The position numbers and the translations under genes are program-made. The notes under the pieces were generated by a model. The model saw nothing but the letters and a program-made list of their open reading frames with translations. It had not been told where the DNA came from and searched no databases. Below are positions 5,911 to 15,159 of a DNA stretch of 17,463 nucleotides, piece by piece. The stretch comes from DATFLL01 sp035267785 (lineage in GTDB: Bacteria > Pseudomonadota > Gammaproteobacteria > DATFLL01), in NCBI GenBank assembly GCA_035267785.1, contig DATFLL010000120.1, forward strand, positions 1 to 17,463. The letters are read 5' to 3'. Positions within the stretch are counted from its first letter, which is position 1. Each line of letters opens with the position of its first letter.

Positions 5911-8900
5911 TTAGGTGCTCGCGTCAGCCCCACCCGATTCCAGCGGGCGAGGTTCCCCGATATGGTAGCCCTGTGCGTAATCGACCCCGATCTCGAGCAA
6001 CACGTCCAACGTGAACTGATCTTCGACGTGCTCGGCCACGGTCTGGATGTTCATGACGTGGCCCACTTGGTTGATGGCCTCCACCATGGCCCGATCGACC
6101 GGGTCGGAGCGGATATCCCGCACGAAGTGGCCGTCGATCTTGAGCATGTCCACGGGCAGGTTCTTCAGATAAGCGAATGAAGACATGCCGCTGCCAAAGT
6201 CGTCGAGCGCGAAGCGACAGCCCAGCTCCCGCAATTCTCCGATAAAATCCACGGCCCGGCTCAGATTGGCTATCGCCGCCGTCTCGGTAATCTCAAAGCA
6301 GATTTTACCGGGCGGTATATCATGCTGGTCCATCTGCCCGACTACGAATTCCACGAAATTCTCGTCACCCAACGTACTTCCTGAGAGATTGATCGTGCAC
6401 AGGCCCAGGGCATCGAGCCGGTGGCGATTGGCGGCAAACCACCCCAGCGTATGGCCCACCACCCATCGGTCGATCGCCGGCATGAGATTGTAGCGTTCCG
6501 CCGCCGGCAGGAATGCTCCCGGGGGAATGCGCTGACCGTCCTGTCCGATCATGCGCAGCAAGACCTCAAAGCAATCGCCGCGCGCCGTGGCGTTCAACGG
6601 CACGAATACCTGATAGGTCAATTCGAAACGGTCACGCTCGATAGCGTCCTGGATGCGCGATACCCAATGCATTTCGCCGTGGCGCAGCGCCAGCTCCGCG
6701 TCGTCCACTTCGTAGACGTGCACGCGGTTACGACCGCGCTCTTTGGCCACGTAACATGCAGTGTCCGCGGCGCTCAGTGCGGCCGCGATACCGTCGGTTT
6801 CGGCTGTAACCGGAATCGCGCCGACGCTGGCGCCGATGGCAAAGGTCTTGTCATCCCACACGAAACGAAATTCATCGATTGTCTGGCGAAGATCGTCAAT
6901 GACGCCCAATGCCTTGTCCATCGGGCAGTGTTCGAGCAAGATCCCGAACTCATCGCCGCCCAATCGAGCCAGGGTGTCGCTCTGTCGCAGCTGCGCGTGC
7001 AGGACCGAACCGAGCTGGCGAAGCAGTTCGTCGCCGGCGACGTGGCCACAGGTATCGTTAACCACCTTGAACTGATCGAGGTCCAGATAACACAAAACGT
7101 GCTCGATGTTTTCCTGGCGACTGAGCTCCAGTGCATGGTCAAGCCGGCGCTCGAACTCGTGGCGGTTGATGAGACCGGTGAGCATGTCATGGCTGGCCAG
7201 ATAGTCCATTTGCCGAACCATGGCTCGGGCCTCCGTCACGTTGCGGAACACGACGACCGCGCCGATGGTACGGTTGGCATCTTGAATTGGATAGGAGGAA
7301 TACTCGACCGGGAACGAGGCGTGGTCGCTGCGCCACATGACTTCGTTGTCCACCCGGCAGTTCTCCGAGGCGGACAGGGTCTTGAAGACCGCCGAGTCTT
7401 CGAAGGCGTAGCGTTGGCCGTCGGCGTGGCTGTGGTGGACCAGTTCGTGCATGAAACGGCCGACGGCCTGCTCGCGGGCGTATCCGAGCATGTCCAATGC
7501 TGCCTGATTGATGAACGTGCACCGCCCCGCCCCGTCGACCCCGTAGATACCCTCGCCGGCCGATTCCAGCAGCAAACCGATCTGGCTGTTTAAACGGCGC
7601 AGTTCGATTTCGGTCTGACGCGTGCGGGTCAGATCGCGCACGCCGAACAGCAGCCCCGTCGGCTCGCCTCGGTCGCCCCGAATAACCCGGATGATAGCTT
7701 CAATGGGACGATCGGTCGGATTACGTGGGTCGTCCGGCTCGAGTACTTCAGTGGCATCGCGATGGGCCTCGGCTGCCTCACATAGCGGACAGTCGGGCGT
7801 GGTCTCCGTGCGAATCGATTTCAGGAGGTTCTGCCCGCGTTGGGCCCGGACCTTCGAGCCGAGCAGGTCCCGAAAGGCGCGGTTGTCTCGCACGACATTG
7901 CCATCGAGGTCAAGCAGGCAGATCCCGTCCTCCAGGAACTCCATCGCATAGGTCCACTCTGCCGCGGACTGTTCCAATGCGTGCTGGGCGCGTTTGAGGT
8001 CCTCAATATCGCGCGTGACCGCCAGGATGTGAGCCTCGCCGTTGAGATGTATCACCTTCGCCGACACAAGGCCCGTGCGCACGTCGCCCGACTTGGTATT
8101 GAATCGTGCTTCGACGTTCTGAGCATACCCCGTGCCGAGCAGTTCCCCGACCAGCCGTTCGCGCTCATCTGAATCACACCAGATATCAAGGTCGTCGACC
8201 TGTTTGCCAATGACTTCCTCGCGTGTGTAACCACTCAGCGCAAGGAAGCCATCGTTGACGTCGACCACCACCGCGTCGCGCATGCGACTGATGGTGATGG
8301 AGTCGGGACTGGTCAAGAATACCGTGCGAAAACGCTCTTCGCTTTCGCGCAGGGCGGCAGCCGCCTGATGCTGCTCGGTGCGGTCCAGCGCCAGGCCGAC
8401 GGTCCCGGTGATATGGCTGTCACTGTCATGCAGAGGTTCGACCGCGCATTCGAATACCGCATCGTTCCACTCCAGAGTATAAAAGGCCGGCTCCCCGCGA
8501 AGCGCCTTGAGATGTGCCGCATTCGGTTCGAACTCCGGGTCGTCGGTGCCCAGGTATTCGTACGTGCTCATCCCGACCACCTGGTCAGGCTTCAAGCCGA
8601 GGCGCGGCAGCGCCGCACCCACCGACGAGGTGAATCTGAGCTCGGTGTCGGTCGTCCACAGCACGGCCGGCACCTGGGCCGTCAGCATCTGCAACCGGGC
8701 ACTGCTTTCGGCCAGACCCTCTTCGGCCTTCTTGCGCTCGCTAATATCCCCCACCAATGCCACGAAGCCGTTGACGGTACCGTCGGCCCCGACATCGGGC
8801 ACATATTGGACGGAAAGGTCGCGGACAACACCGTCGTCAAAGTACATTCGTGTCTCGACATTGACGCGCTCGCCGCGCAGTGCCGCCTCCACGCCGTCCG

Positions 8901-10236
8901 CGATACTGGCATAGGCCTCCTCGCCCAAGGCGTCCTGTATGCGCTTGCCGTAGAGCTCATCGGGCGACTTGCCGAACCACTCGGAGTAGGCTCGGTTATT
9001 GAAGCGATAACGTCCCTCGGCGTCGATATACGTCACCAAGCCGGGCAGGGAGTCCGTAATCAGGCGAAGCTGCTCTTCGCTGCGCCTCAGCGCTTCCTCG
9101 GCGCGAATCCGGTCGCTGACATCGTGCACGATAGAGTACAACAGCCGTCGACCCTCCACGCTGACAGGGCTGCTGTGGACCTCGACGTTGCGAAGTTGAC
9201 CGTCCGCAAGGCGGTGCACGAAATGGAAATGGTTGCGCCGCTGCGCACGCGCCTCTTCCATCTCCCGCTCTATCTGCTCCGCGGGCATGGTGTTTATCTC
9301 GCTGACCCGCATCGTTCGCAGGCGTTCCAACGGGTATCCATAGAAGGCGGCTGCCGCGGGATTGGCGTCGATAATGTCGCCGTGTGCGGGATCGATGATA
9401 AGCTGCACGGCACGATTGCCATTGAACATCTGGCGATAACGCTCTTCGCTGGCGCGCAGGTCCTCTTCCATACGTTTGCGTGCGCCGATATCGCGCAGCG
9501 TACCCGTCAAGCCGAGCATCTCCTCGCCTTCACACACTGCGCGCGCATGCACTTCGAACCAACGCACACGGCCGTCACGCGTCGGATATCGAATCTCGCA
9601 AAGACAGGAGTCGTTGCGACGATTCAAGAGCAGCCGATACTGCGTGAGCGCCTTTTCCCGGTCCGCCGGGTGCACAAAATCGATGAAGGGCCGGCCAATG
9701 GACTCGGTGATGGCAAATCCGGTCAGTTCGGTCCAGGCCGAGGTCAACGATGTCCAATGCCCCTCGCCGTCGGTCTGGAACGTGACCTCCAGCGACCGGT
9801 GATGATCACGGTCTGAGGAAGGAGCATCGCCGCCGATCGTTGTGATGGTCTCGGAACCGTCACCCACGGGCAGGATGAGGCAGAGAACACGACGTCCCCC
9901 TGCCAGGTCCACGACTGCGCTGGTGGTAGCCAATGTGACGGTGGAGCCGTCCGGGCGGTGGTGTCGGACAGCAATGCGGTCGTGACCGGTGGTCAGGGTT
10001 CGGGAAAGGTGCTGCGCGAGTATATCCGCCGGCGTAGCGGACAGAACATCCCCCAGACCACAACCCAGCACGTGACCGGATTCGAGGCCCAACAGATGTG
10101 CGCAGGCCGGACTGACCTCACGCACGACCCCCTCCAAGTCCAGGACACAAAAACTGGCGGCCGCCCGCGGCTCAGATGCATTGTCGCCGTGTCGGGCGGG
10201 CATCCGTGTCCCATCTTCGCGTGTCGAATCGACCAT
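5911..10236 (-). CDS. Cytoplasmic multi-PAS GGDEF/EVL cyclic-di-GMP protein
   Basis: This soluble protein of 1441 residues has no transmembrane segment. Eight PAS-type sensor domains can be read at about residues 27-125, 148-255, 262-378, 388-505, 512-625, 632-750, 758-872 and 885-1005, most joined by the short helical linkers typical of PAC motifs. A GGDEF domain (1008-1165) has an intact GGDEF (1093-1097) and an RQSD product-inhibition site, so diguanylate cyclase activity is expected. The EAL domain (about 1190-1430) has EVL (1224-1226) instead of EAL but keeps NLS, EITET, DDFGSG, LKID and AQGY, so phosphodiesterase activity is possible but uncertain. The seventh PAS carries CPLC (C816, C819), a possible metal or redox site. 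The frame continues upstream to a GTG at 10359, but those 41 residues are Arg/Cys-rich and start with no good ribosome site; I chose ATG 10236, also without a strong one. Confidence 0.9.
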   Translation of the reverse strand: MVDSTREDGTRMPARHGDNASEPRAAASFCVLDLEGVVREVSPACAHLLGLESGHVLGCGLGDVLSATPADILAQHLSRTLTTGHDRIAVRHHRPDGSTVTLATTSAVVDLAGGRRVLCLILPVGDGSETITTIGGDAPSSDRDHHRSLEVTFQTDGEGHWTSLTSAWTELTGFAITESIGRPFIDFVHPADREKALTQYRLLLNRRNDSCLCEIRYPTRDGRVRWFEVHARAVCEGEEMLGLTGTLRDIGARKRMEEDLRASEERYRQMFNGNRAVQLIIDPAHGDIIDANPAAAAFYGYPLERLRTMRVSEINTMPAEQIEREMEEARAQRRNHFHFVHRLADGQLRNVEVHSSPVSVEGRRLLYSIVHDVSDRIRAEEALRRSEEQLRLITDSLPGLVTYIDAEGRYRFNNRAYSEWFGKSPDELYGKRIQDALGEEAYASIADGVEAALRGERVNVETRMYFDDGVVRDLSVQYVPDVGADGTVNGFVALVGDISERKKAEEGLAESSARLQMLTAQVPAVLWTTDTELRFTSSVGAALPRLGLKPDQVVGMSTYEYLGTDDPEFEPNAAHLKALRGEPAFYTLEWNDAVFECAVEPLHDSDSHITGTVGLALDRTEQHQAAAALRESEERFRTVFLTSPDSITISRMRDAVVVDVNDGFLALSGYTREEVIGKQVDDLDIWCDSDERERLVGELLGTGYAQNVEARFNTKSGDVRTGLVSAKVIHLNGEAHILAVTRDIEDLKRAQHALEQSAAEWTYAMEFLEDGICLLDLDGNVVRDNRAFRDLLGSKVRAQRGQNLLKSIRTETTPDCPLCEAAEAHRDATEVLEPDDPRNPTDRPIEAIIRVIRGDRGEPTGLLFGVRDLTRTRQTEIELRRLNSQIGLLLESAGEGIYGVDGAGRCTFINQAALDMLGYAREQAVGRFMHELVHHSHADGQRYAFEDSAVFKTLSASENCRVDNEVMWRSDHASFPVEYSSYPIQDANRTIGAVVVFRNVTEARAMVRQMDYLASHDMLTGLINRHEFERRLDHALELSRQENIEHVLCYLDLDQFKVVNDTCGHVAGDELLRQLGSVLHAQLRQSDTLARLGGDEFGILLEHCPMDKALGVIDDLRQTIDEFRFVWDDKTFAIGASVGAIPVTAETDGIAAALSAADTACYVAKERGRNRVHVYEVDDAELALRHGEMHWVSRIQDAIERDRFELTYQVFVPLNATARGDCFEVLLRMIGQDGQRIPPGAFLPAAERYNLMPAIDRWVVGHTLGWFAANRHRLDALGLCTINLSGSTLGDENFVEFVVGQMDQHDIPPGKICFEITETAAIANLSRAVDFIGELRELGCRFALDDFGSGMSSFAYLKNLPVDMLKIDGHFVRDIRSDPVDRAMVEAINQVGHVMNIQTVAEHVEDQFTLDVLLEIGVDYAQGYHIGEPRPLESGGADAST

Positions 10237-10601
10237 GGGTTCGCGGCGCCCGAGCACCGACGCCGATTCCTTTTTATTGTACCTTGTGGCCTGTCGCCAC
10301 ATTCGCGGGCATTCCCGGGGGCGGGGGAAAACGCACGCACCAACGGCAAGATATCGCACAACCCTCAGCGATGCCAGCCGGCCAGTCCATCGGCGTCCGC
10401 CGGACCCCGTCTCTGGGGCCTCCCCTTAGCTATCGGCCAAGCATGCCCACTCTTAAGGTCCAACTGTTGTCGCACTCGACTATCCTGTCACGGCGGCCGA
10501 TGGTATAAGGGATTACATCAGGACCGAAGCCGGCTCCTGCCCTAACGGGCATTCGCACGGCGCTTCATCCCTGCGCCGGATAGCGCTTGTAGCTCGAGGT
10601 A
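10237..10601. other. Divergent intergenic region between two cyclic-di-GMP genes
   Basis: This 365-bp region would carry the promoters of both flanking genes. On the minus strand TACAAT (10276-10281) is a 5 of 6 match to a -10 box, but I see no good -35 partner. On the plus strand TATAAG (10504-10509) could be a -10 box, again without a clear -35. A CGGGCATTCCCGGGGGCGGGG stretch at about 10305-10325 is very GC-rich. No gene is visible unless the leftward protein starts further upstream, at GTG 10359. Confidence 0.5.
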
Positions 10602-13403
10602 ATGTCTGTGAGTGAGGAGGCGGTATTTCACTCCGCGACCCCGCCTTCGGTCGGACGCGCCCTACGCGAGTTCGCCCTGGTATTTGTCCCATTCGCCGTG
10701 CTGCTCGGCGGCGGGCTGATCGGCTTTTTTCTCGTCGATCTGGCCGGCGAGAAGCGGATACAGAGCGCCCGTGAAATGGAGGCGGTGCACCAGGCGGGCT
10801 GGGAACTGAGTCGGGACCTGGCGGTCGTGGCGGGCGATCTGTTCATACTCGCCCGCAGCCCGCAGCTTCGCAGGGTCATCGCCGGCGGTCCTGCCGAGGT
10901 CCGCAAGACCCTCGCCGAAGAGTTCACCGCGTTTGCCCGGCACCGCCATCTCTACGACCAGCTGCGCTATATAGACGAGCGGGGCCGCGAAATCGTGCGG
11001 GTCAACTACGTGGCGGGCCGCGCTCACGCAGTCACGGGTGCGCTGCTTCAGGACAAATCGCATCGGTATTACTTCAAGCGTGCGAAAGCGCTACGGCCCG
11101 GCCAAATCTACATGTCGCCCTTCGACCTCAATGTCGAAAACGGCCGAGTCCAGGTACCCCACAAGCCGGTGATTCGCTTTGCGACGCCGCTGACCGACGA
11201 CCTTGGCCGGCGCCGGGGTATTCTCATATTGAACTACCTGGGAACGCGACTGTTGAGGCATATCGAAAATGCCCTTGCGCACTCCTCGGGCGAGGGCATG
11301 CTGCTCAACGATGAGGGCTACTGGCTCTACAGCCGCCAGATCGACGACCGCTGGGGCTTCATGTTCGGAAACGGGCGCACCCTCGCCAACTCCCGGCCCG
11401 CTCTGTGGCGTCAGATTCAGAAAACCGACGCAGCCCAGCAACTCGACGGGGCGGGGCTGCTCACGTTCACGACTATCTATCCGTTGTTGGAACTGGAACG
11501 GTCTCTCGACAATACCCCGGCACCGGCCCGCTCGCGCCCCGCGATACCGACCGATGGGACGCGTTCTTGGAAGCTCGCAACCTGGGTCGACCGCGATGTG
11601 CTCTACGCCCAAAGCCGCGATCGGCTCAAGATCGGTGCGGCCGGTTATGCTGTCCTGATCCTCCTATGGGCCGTAGTGAGCATGCGCTTTACCCGTGCCC
11701 GTCTGGCCGAACAACAAGCTCGTGGATTCGTTCGAAAGCTTTCCAGCGCCATCGAACAGAGCACGGATATCGTCTATATCACCGACCGCAGGGGTACCAT
11801 CGAGTACGTAAACGCCGGATTCGAGCGGATCACGGGCTATTCGCGCGACGAAGCGCTCGGCCGCTCCGCCAACTTGCTCAAATCCGGCCAACACGACGGC
11901 CCGTTTTATCGAGGCTTGTGGGACACAATCCTCAAGGGCGAGACTTTCCAGTCCGTCATCGTCAATCGCAAGAAGGATGAGAGTCTCTACTACGAACAGA
12001 AAACCATCTCGCCGCTGAAAGACGCGCAGGGTCGGATCACCAACTTCGTGTCGACGGGCAAGGACGTCACCGACCAAATGGCGGTCCAGCAGGAGCTCTA
12101 TCACCTCGCGTTCCACAATCCGCTGACGGGATTGCCCAATCGCGCATTCTTTCAGGAACACCTGCACGATGGCATGCAGCGCGCGCGGCGCCAGCGTCAA
12201 CAGATGGCGCTGCTGTTCCTCGACCTGGACCGCTTCAAGAACGTCAACGACAGCCTCGGTCACGATGCCGGTGACCGTCTGCTTTCACTCGTCGGGCAGC
12301 GCCTGAAAGGCTCATGCCGCGAAACGGATACGGTCGCCCATATCGGCGGCGACGAGTTCGCGATCATCCTCGAAGGTATCCGCGACAGCCAGGATGTGGG
12401 CGCCATTTCGGAGATGATCATCGAGGCGCTGCGCAGCCCGTTTGACTTGGACGGATACGACATCTTCGTCACGGTCTCGATCGGTATCGCCATGTACCCC
12501 TTGCACGACGTCGACGCCCAGCAGCTGGTCAAGTACGCCGATACGGCCATGTATCGCGCCAAACAGCGCGGACGCAACCACTATGCCTTCTATTCGCACG
12601 AGATGACCGAGCGGGTCGCCGAGCAGCTTGCGTTGGACACGGACCTGCGCCACGCGCTGGCGCGCGAGGAATTTCTCCTCCACTACCAGCCCATCGTCGA
12701 ACTGGACAGCGGGCGGCTGCTCGGCGTAGAGGCGCTGCTGCGATGGCAGCACCCAATGCGCGGGCTGTCAGTCCCCTCGGAGTTTATCCAGGCCCTCGAG
12801 GACAGCCGCTTGATCCTGCCCGTCAGCGCCTGGGTCGTGGCCCAGGCCTGCCGCGACTGCCTGCGCCTGGCGGCCGGGGCGAACATGCCCGAACTCACCG
12901 TGGCAGTGAACCTCTCTCCGCACTGCCTGCTCCAGGACGGACTGGCTGAGACCGTGGCCGACGTGCTGGAACAGACCGGGCTGCCGCCTACGCGGCTGGC
13001 CCTCGAGATTACGGAAAGTGCGCTGATCGAAGACACCGAGCGCGCCGCCGACGCCCTGTTGGCGCTCAAGCGCCTGGGCGTGCGCCTGGCCATCGACGAC
13101 TTCGGTACCGGCTATTCGTCACTGAACTATCTGCGCCGCTTTCATTTCGATGCCCTGAAGATAGACCGCGGCTTCGTCCAGCAGGTCACGCACAACCCCA
13201 ACGATCGGGCCCTGGTCACGGCCATCATCGCCATGGCGCACAATCTGGGCATCGAGGTAATCGCCGAGGGCGTGGAGACAGCCGCGCAGCAGGCACTGCT
13301 CAGCGAGTGGGATTGTGACGCCGTGCAGGGTTATCGAATACTGGCGCCAGACACGTTGGACGCCGTGACCCGCCTGGCGCAGACACGCGAGCGTTGGCTG
13401 TGA
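10602..13403 (+). CDS. Membrane Cache-PAS-GGDEF-EAL cyclic-di-GMP signalling protein
   Basis: This protein of 933 residues has a cytoplasmic N-terminus and a first transmembrane helix at about residues 24-46. A periplasmic Cache-like (PDC-fold) sensor of about 300 residues follows, recognisable by QLRYIDERGREIVRVNY, YFKRAKAL and TPLTDDLGRRRGILILNY. The second helix is at about 345-361, and a PAS domain occupies about 376-497. The GGDEF domain has an intact GGDEF (582-586) and an RETD inhibition site. The EAL domain has an intact EAL (710-712), NLS, ITES, DDFGTGYSSL, LKID, AEGVET and VQGY, so both cyclase and phosphodiesterase chemistry look possible. It likely senses a periplasmic small molecule; the ligand is unknown. 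GAGGT lies just before the ATG with short spacing. It is transcribed away from the multi-PAS gene and converges on ychF with a 25-bp gap. Confidence 0.93.
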   Translation: MSVSEEAVFHSATPPSVGRALREFALVFVPFAVLLGGGLIGFFLVDLAGEKRIQSAREMEAVHQAGWELSRDLAVVAGDLFILARSPQLRRVIAGGPAEVRKTLAEEFTAFARHRHLYDQLRYIDERGREIVRVNYVAGRAHAVTGALLQDKSHRYYFKRAKALRPGQIYMSPFDLNVENGRVQVPHKPVIRFATPLTDDLGRRRGILILNYLGTRLLRHIENALAHSSGEGMLLNDEGYWLYSRQIDDRWGFMFGNGRTLANSRPALWRQIQKTDAAQQLDGAGLLTFTTIYPLLELERSLDNTPAPARSRPAIPTDGTRSWKLATWVDRDVLYAQSRDRLKIGAAGYAVLILLWAVVSMRFTRARLAEQQARGFVRKLSSAIEQSTDIVYITDRRGTIEYVNAGFERITGYSRDEALGRSANLLKSGQHDGPFYRGLWDTILKGETFQSVIVNRKKDESLYYEQKTISPLKDAQGRITNFVSTGKDVTDQMAVQQELYHLAFHNPLTGLPNRAFFQEHLHDGMQRARRQRQQMALLFLDLDRFKNVNDSLGHDAGDRLLSLVGQRLKGSCRETDTVAHIGGDEFAIILEGIRDSQDVGAISEMIIEALRSPFDLDGYDIFVTVSIGIAMYPLHDVDAQQLVKYADTAMYRAKQRGRNHYAFYSHEMTERVAEQLALDTDLRHALAREEFLLHYQPIVELDSGRLLGVEALLRWQHPMRGLSVPSEFIQALEDSRLILPVSAWVVAQACRDCLRLAAGANMPELTVAVNLSPHCLLQDGLAETVADVLEQTGLPPTRLALEITESALIEDTERAADALLALKRLGVRLAIDDFGTGYSSLNYLRRFHFDALKIDRGFVQQVTHNPNDRALVTAIIAMAHNLGIEVIAEGVETAAQQALLSEWDCDAVQGYRILAPDTLDAVTRLAQTRERWL

Positions 13404-13428
13404 CCACGGCTGTCCGCGTGTTGGGGGA

Positions 13429-14520
13429 TTACACGTTGAAACGAAAATGCATCACATCGCCCTCCTGGACGATGTATTCCTTGCCTTCCAGGCGCCACTT
13501 GCCCGCCTCCTTGGCGCCATGCTCGCCGCCGTACTGGATGAAATCGTCGTAACCGACGACCTCGGCGCGGATAAAGCCCTTTTCGAAATCCGTATGGATA
13601 ACCGCGGCCGCCTGCGGGGCCGTGGCGCCGATACGTACGGTCCAGGCACGCACCTCTTTTTCACCCGCCGTGAAATAGGTCTGCAAACCGAGCAGCGTGT
13701 AGCCGGCGCGGATGACCCGGTTCAGACCCGGCTCGTCCAGGCCCATTTCCTTGAGGAATTCTTCCTTGCCCGCCTCGTCGAGTTCGACCAGCTCCGCCTC
13801 GATGGCCGCGCAGACGGGTACCACTTCCGAGCCCTCGGCCTCGGCCAGCGCACCCACCGCATCGAGGTGAGGGTTATCCTCGAAGCCGTCTTCGGCCACG
13901 TTGGCGATGTACATGGTGGGCTTGAGCGTTAGCAGGTGCAGCTCGTGCAGCAGGGCGCGCTCTTCTTTGTCCAGCTCCAGGGCACGCAGCGGCTTGCCGG
14001 CGTCCAGCGCCTCGCGCAGGCGCTCGTAGAGCTTGTTGCGGGCAATGGCCTCCTTGTCACCGGACTTGGCCTGACGGCTGACGCGCGCCAGCGCCTTTTC
14101 CACGGTTTCCAGATCGGCCAGGGCGAGCTCGGTGTTGATGACCTCGATGTCGCTGACCGGGTCGATTTTGCCGGCCACGTGGACCACGTCGTCATTCACG
14201 AAACAGCGCACGACATGGGCGATCGCGTCGGTCTCGCGGATGTTGGCGAGAAACTGATTACCCAGCCCCTCCCCCTTGGAGGCGCCGGCGACCAGGCCGG
14301 CGATGTCGACGAATTCCATGGTCGTCGGCACCACGCGCTGGGGTTTGACGATCTCGGCCAGCGCGTCGAGGCGCGGGTCCGGCACGGGCACCACGCCCAC
14401 GTTGGGCTCGATGGTGCAAAACGGATAATTTTCCGCCTGGATGCCCGCCTTGGTCAGGGCGTTGAACAGGGTCGACTTGCCCACATTAGGCAGGCCGACA
14501 ATTCCGCAGGTAATCCCCAT
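13429..14520 (-). CDS. ychF: Redox-regulated ribosome-associated ATPase/GTPase YchF
   Basis: This is a 363-residue Obg-family P-loop NTPase, the standard YchF/OLA1 length. The P loop is GLPNVGKS (9-16), Walker B/G3 is VDIAGLV (71-77), and the unusual G4 motif NVAE (207-210) replaces NKxD, which in this family goes with preference for ATP. A helical insertion of about residues 120-195 is present, and the C-terminal TGS domain occupies about 280-363, ending GDVMHFRFNV. YchF binds the ribosome and acts in translation and oxidative stress control. It is the last gene of the prs-rplY-pth-ychF cluster and starts 33 bases after the pth stop, with a GGAT-type ribosome site. Confidence 0.97.
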   Translation of the reverse strand: MGITCGIVGLPNVGKSTLFNALTKAGIQAENYPFCTIEPNVGVVPVPDPRLDALAEIVKPQRVVPTTMEFVDIAGLVAGASKGEGLGNQFLANIRETDAIAHVVRCFVNDDVVHVAGKIDPVSDIEVINTELALADLETVEKALARVSRQAKSGDKEAIARNKLYERLREALDAGKPLRALELDKEERALLHELHLLTLKPTMYIANVAEDGFEDNPHLDAVGALAEAEGSEVVPVCAAIEAELVELDEAGKEEFLKEMGLDEPGLNRVIRAGYTLLGLQTYFTAGEKEVRAWTVRIGATAPQAAAVIHTDFEKGFIRAEVVGYDDFIQYGGEHGAKEAGKWRLEGKEYIVQEGDVMHFRFNV

Positions 14521-14553
14521 AGTCTTATCCGATCGTGGCGCCGCGCTTGCGGC

Positions 14554-15126
14554 TCAGCGGCTGTGCAATTGATTCATGGCTCGCGGCAGATCGCCGGCGA
14601 GCACCAAGGGCAGTGCGGCACGGGCCGCATCGATGGCCCCCTCGATCGCCTCGCGATCGGCGACGGAGGGGCGGGTCAGGACGTAATCGACCACCTCCCG
14701 CGCAGCGCCGGGATGGCCGATGCCGATGCGAAGGCGCAAAAAGCCGTTGCCGCCCAGGTGATCGACCATATCGCGCAGCCCGTTATGCCCGCCGTGGCCG
14801 CCGCCCTGCTTGAGGCGCACGACGCCGGGGTCGAGATCCAACTCATCGTGGGCGACCAGGATGTTCTCGGCGGGGATCTTGTAGAAACGAGCCAACGCGG
14901 CCACGGCCTGACCGCTGCGGTTCATGTAGGTGTCGGGCTTGAGCAGCCACACCTCATGACCGTCCAGCCGGGCCTTGGCGAGCTGACCGTGGAATTTCGA
15001 CTCGGCCCTGAAGGAGGCACCGTCGGCAATGGCGTCGACGAACCAGAAACCGGCGTTGTGGCGCGTGCGCTCGTACTTCGGCCCGGGGTTGCCCAGGCCG
15101 ACGATGAGCTCGATGTTCGCCCCCAA
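14554..15126 (-). CDS. pth: Peptidyl-tRNA hydrolase
   Basis: This 190-residue enzyme cleaves the ester bond of peptidyl-tRNAs released by ribosome drop-off. The family motifs are all present: LIVGLGNPGPKYERTRHNAG with N13 and catalytic H23, KPDTYMNRSG (N69), VAHDELDLDPG (D94) and GGGHGGHNGLRD (N115). The start appears to be TTG at 15126: no ATG or GTG lies between it and the conserved LIVGLGNPG, and GGAAG sits 6 bases upstream. A start further upstream would invade the short spacer to rplY. It is separated by 33 bases from the rplY stop, so cotranscription is likely. Confidence 0.96.
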   Translation of the reverse strand: MGANIELIVGLGNPGPKYERTRHNAGFWFVDAIADGASFRAESKFHGQLAKARLDGHEVWLLKPDTYMNRSGQAVAALARFYKIPAENILVAHDELDLDPGVVRLKQGGGHGGHNGLRDMVDHLGGNGFLRLRIGIGHPGAAREVVDYVLTRPSVADREAIEGAIDAARAALPLVLAGDLPRAMNQLHSR

Positions 15127-15159
15127 CGCCGGCTTCCGCAGTCCTGCGACCGGCGGCGT

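Noticed and set aside
8368..9816. Long open plus-strand frame opposite the multi-PAS gene
   Set aside because: Antisense shadow of well-conserved PAS domains; no motif or ribosome site supports it. The same holds for 6421-7593.
10237..10359. Longer start (GTG 10359) for the multi-PAS protein
   Set aside because: The extra 41 residues are Arg- and Cys-rich without domain similarity, and a TACAAT box lies inside this stretch. It cannot be excluded.
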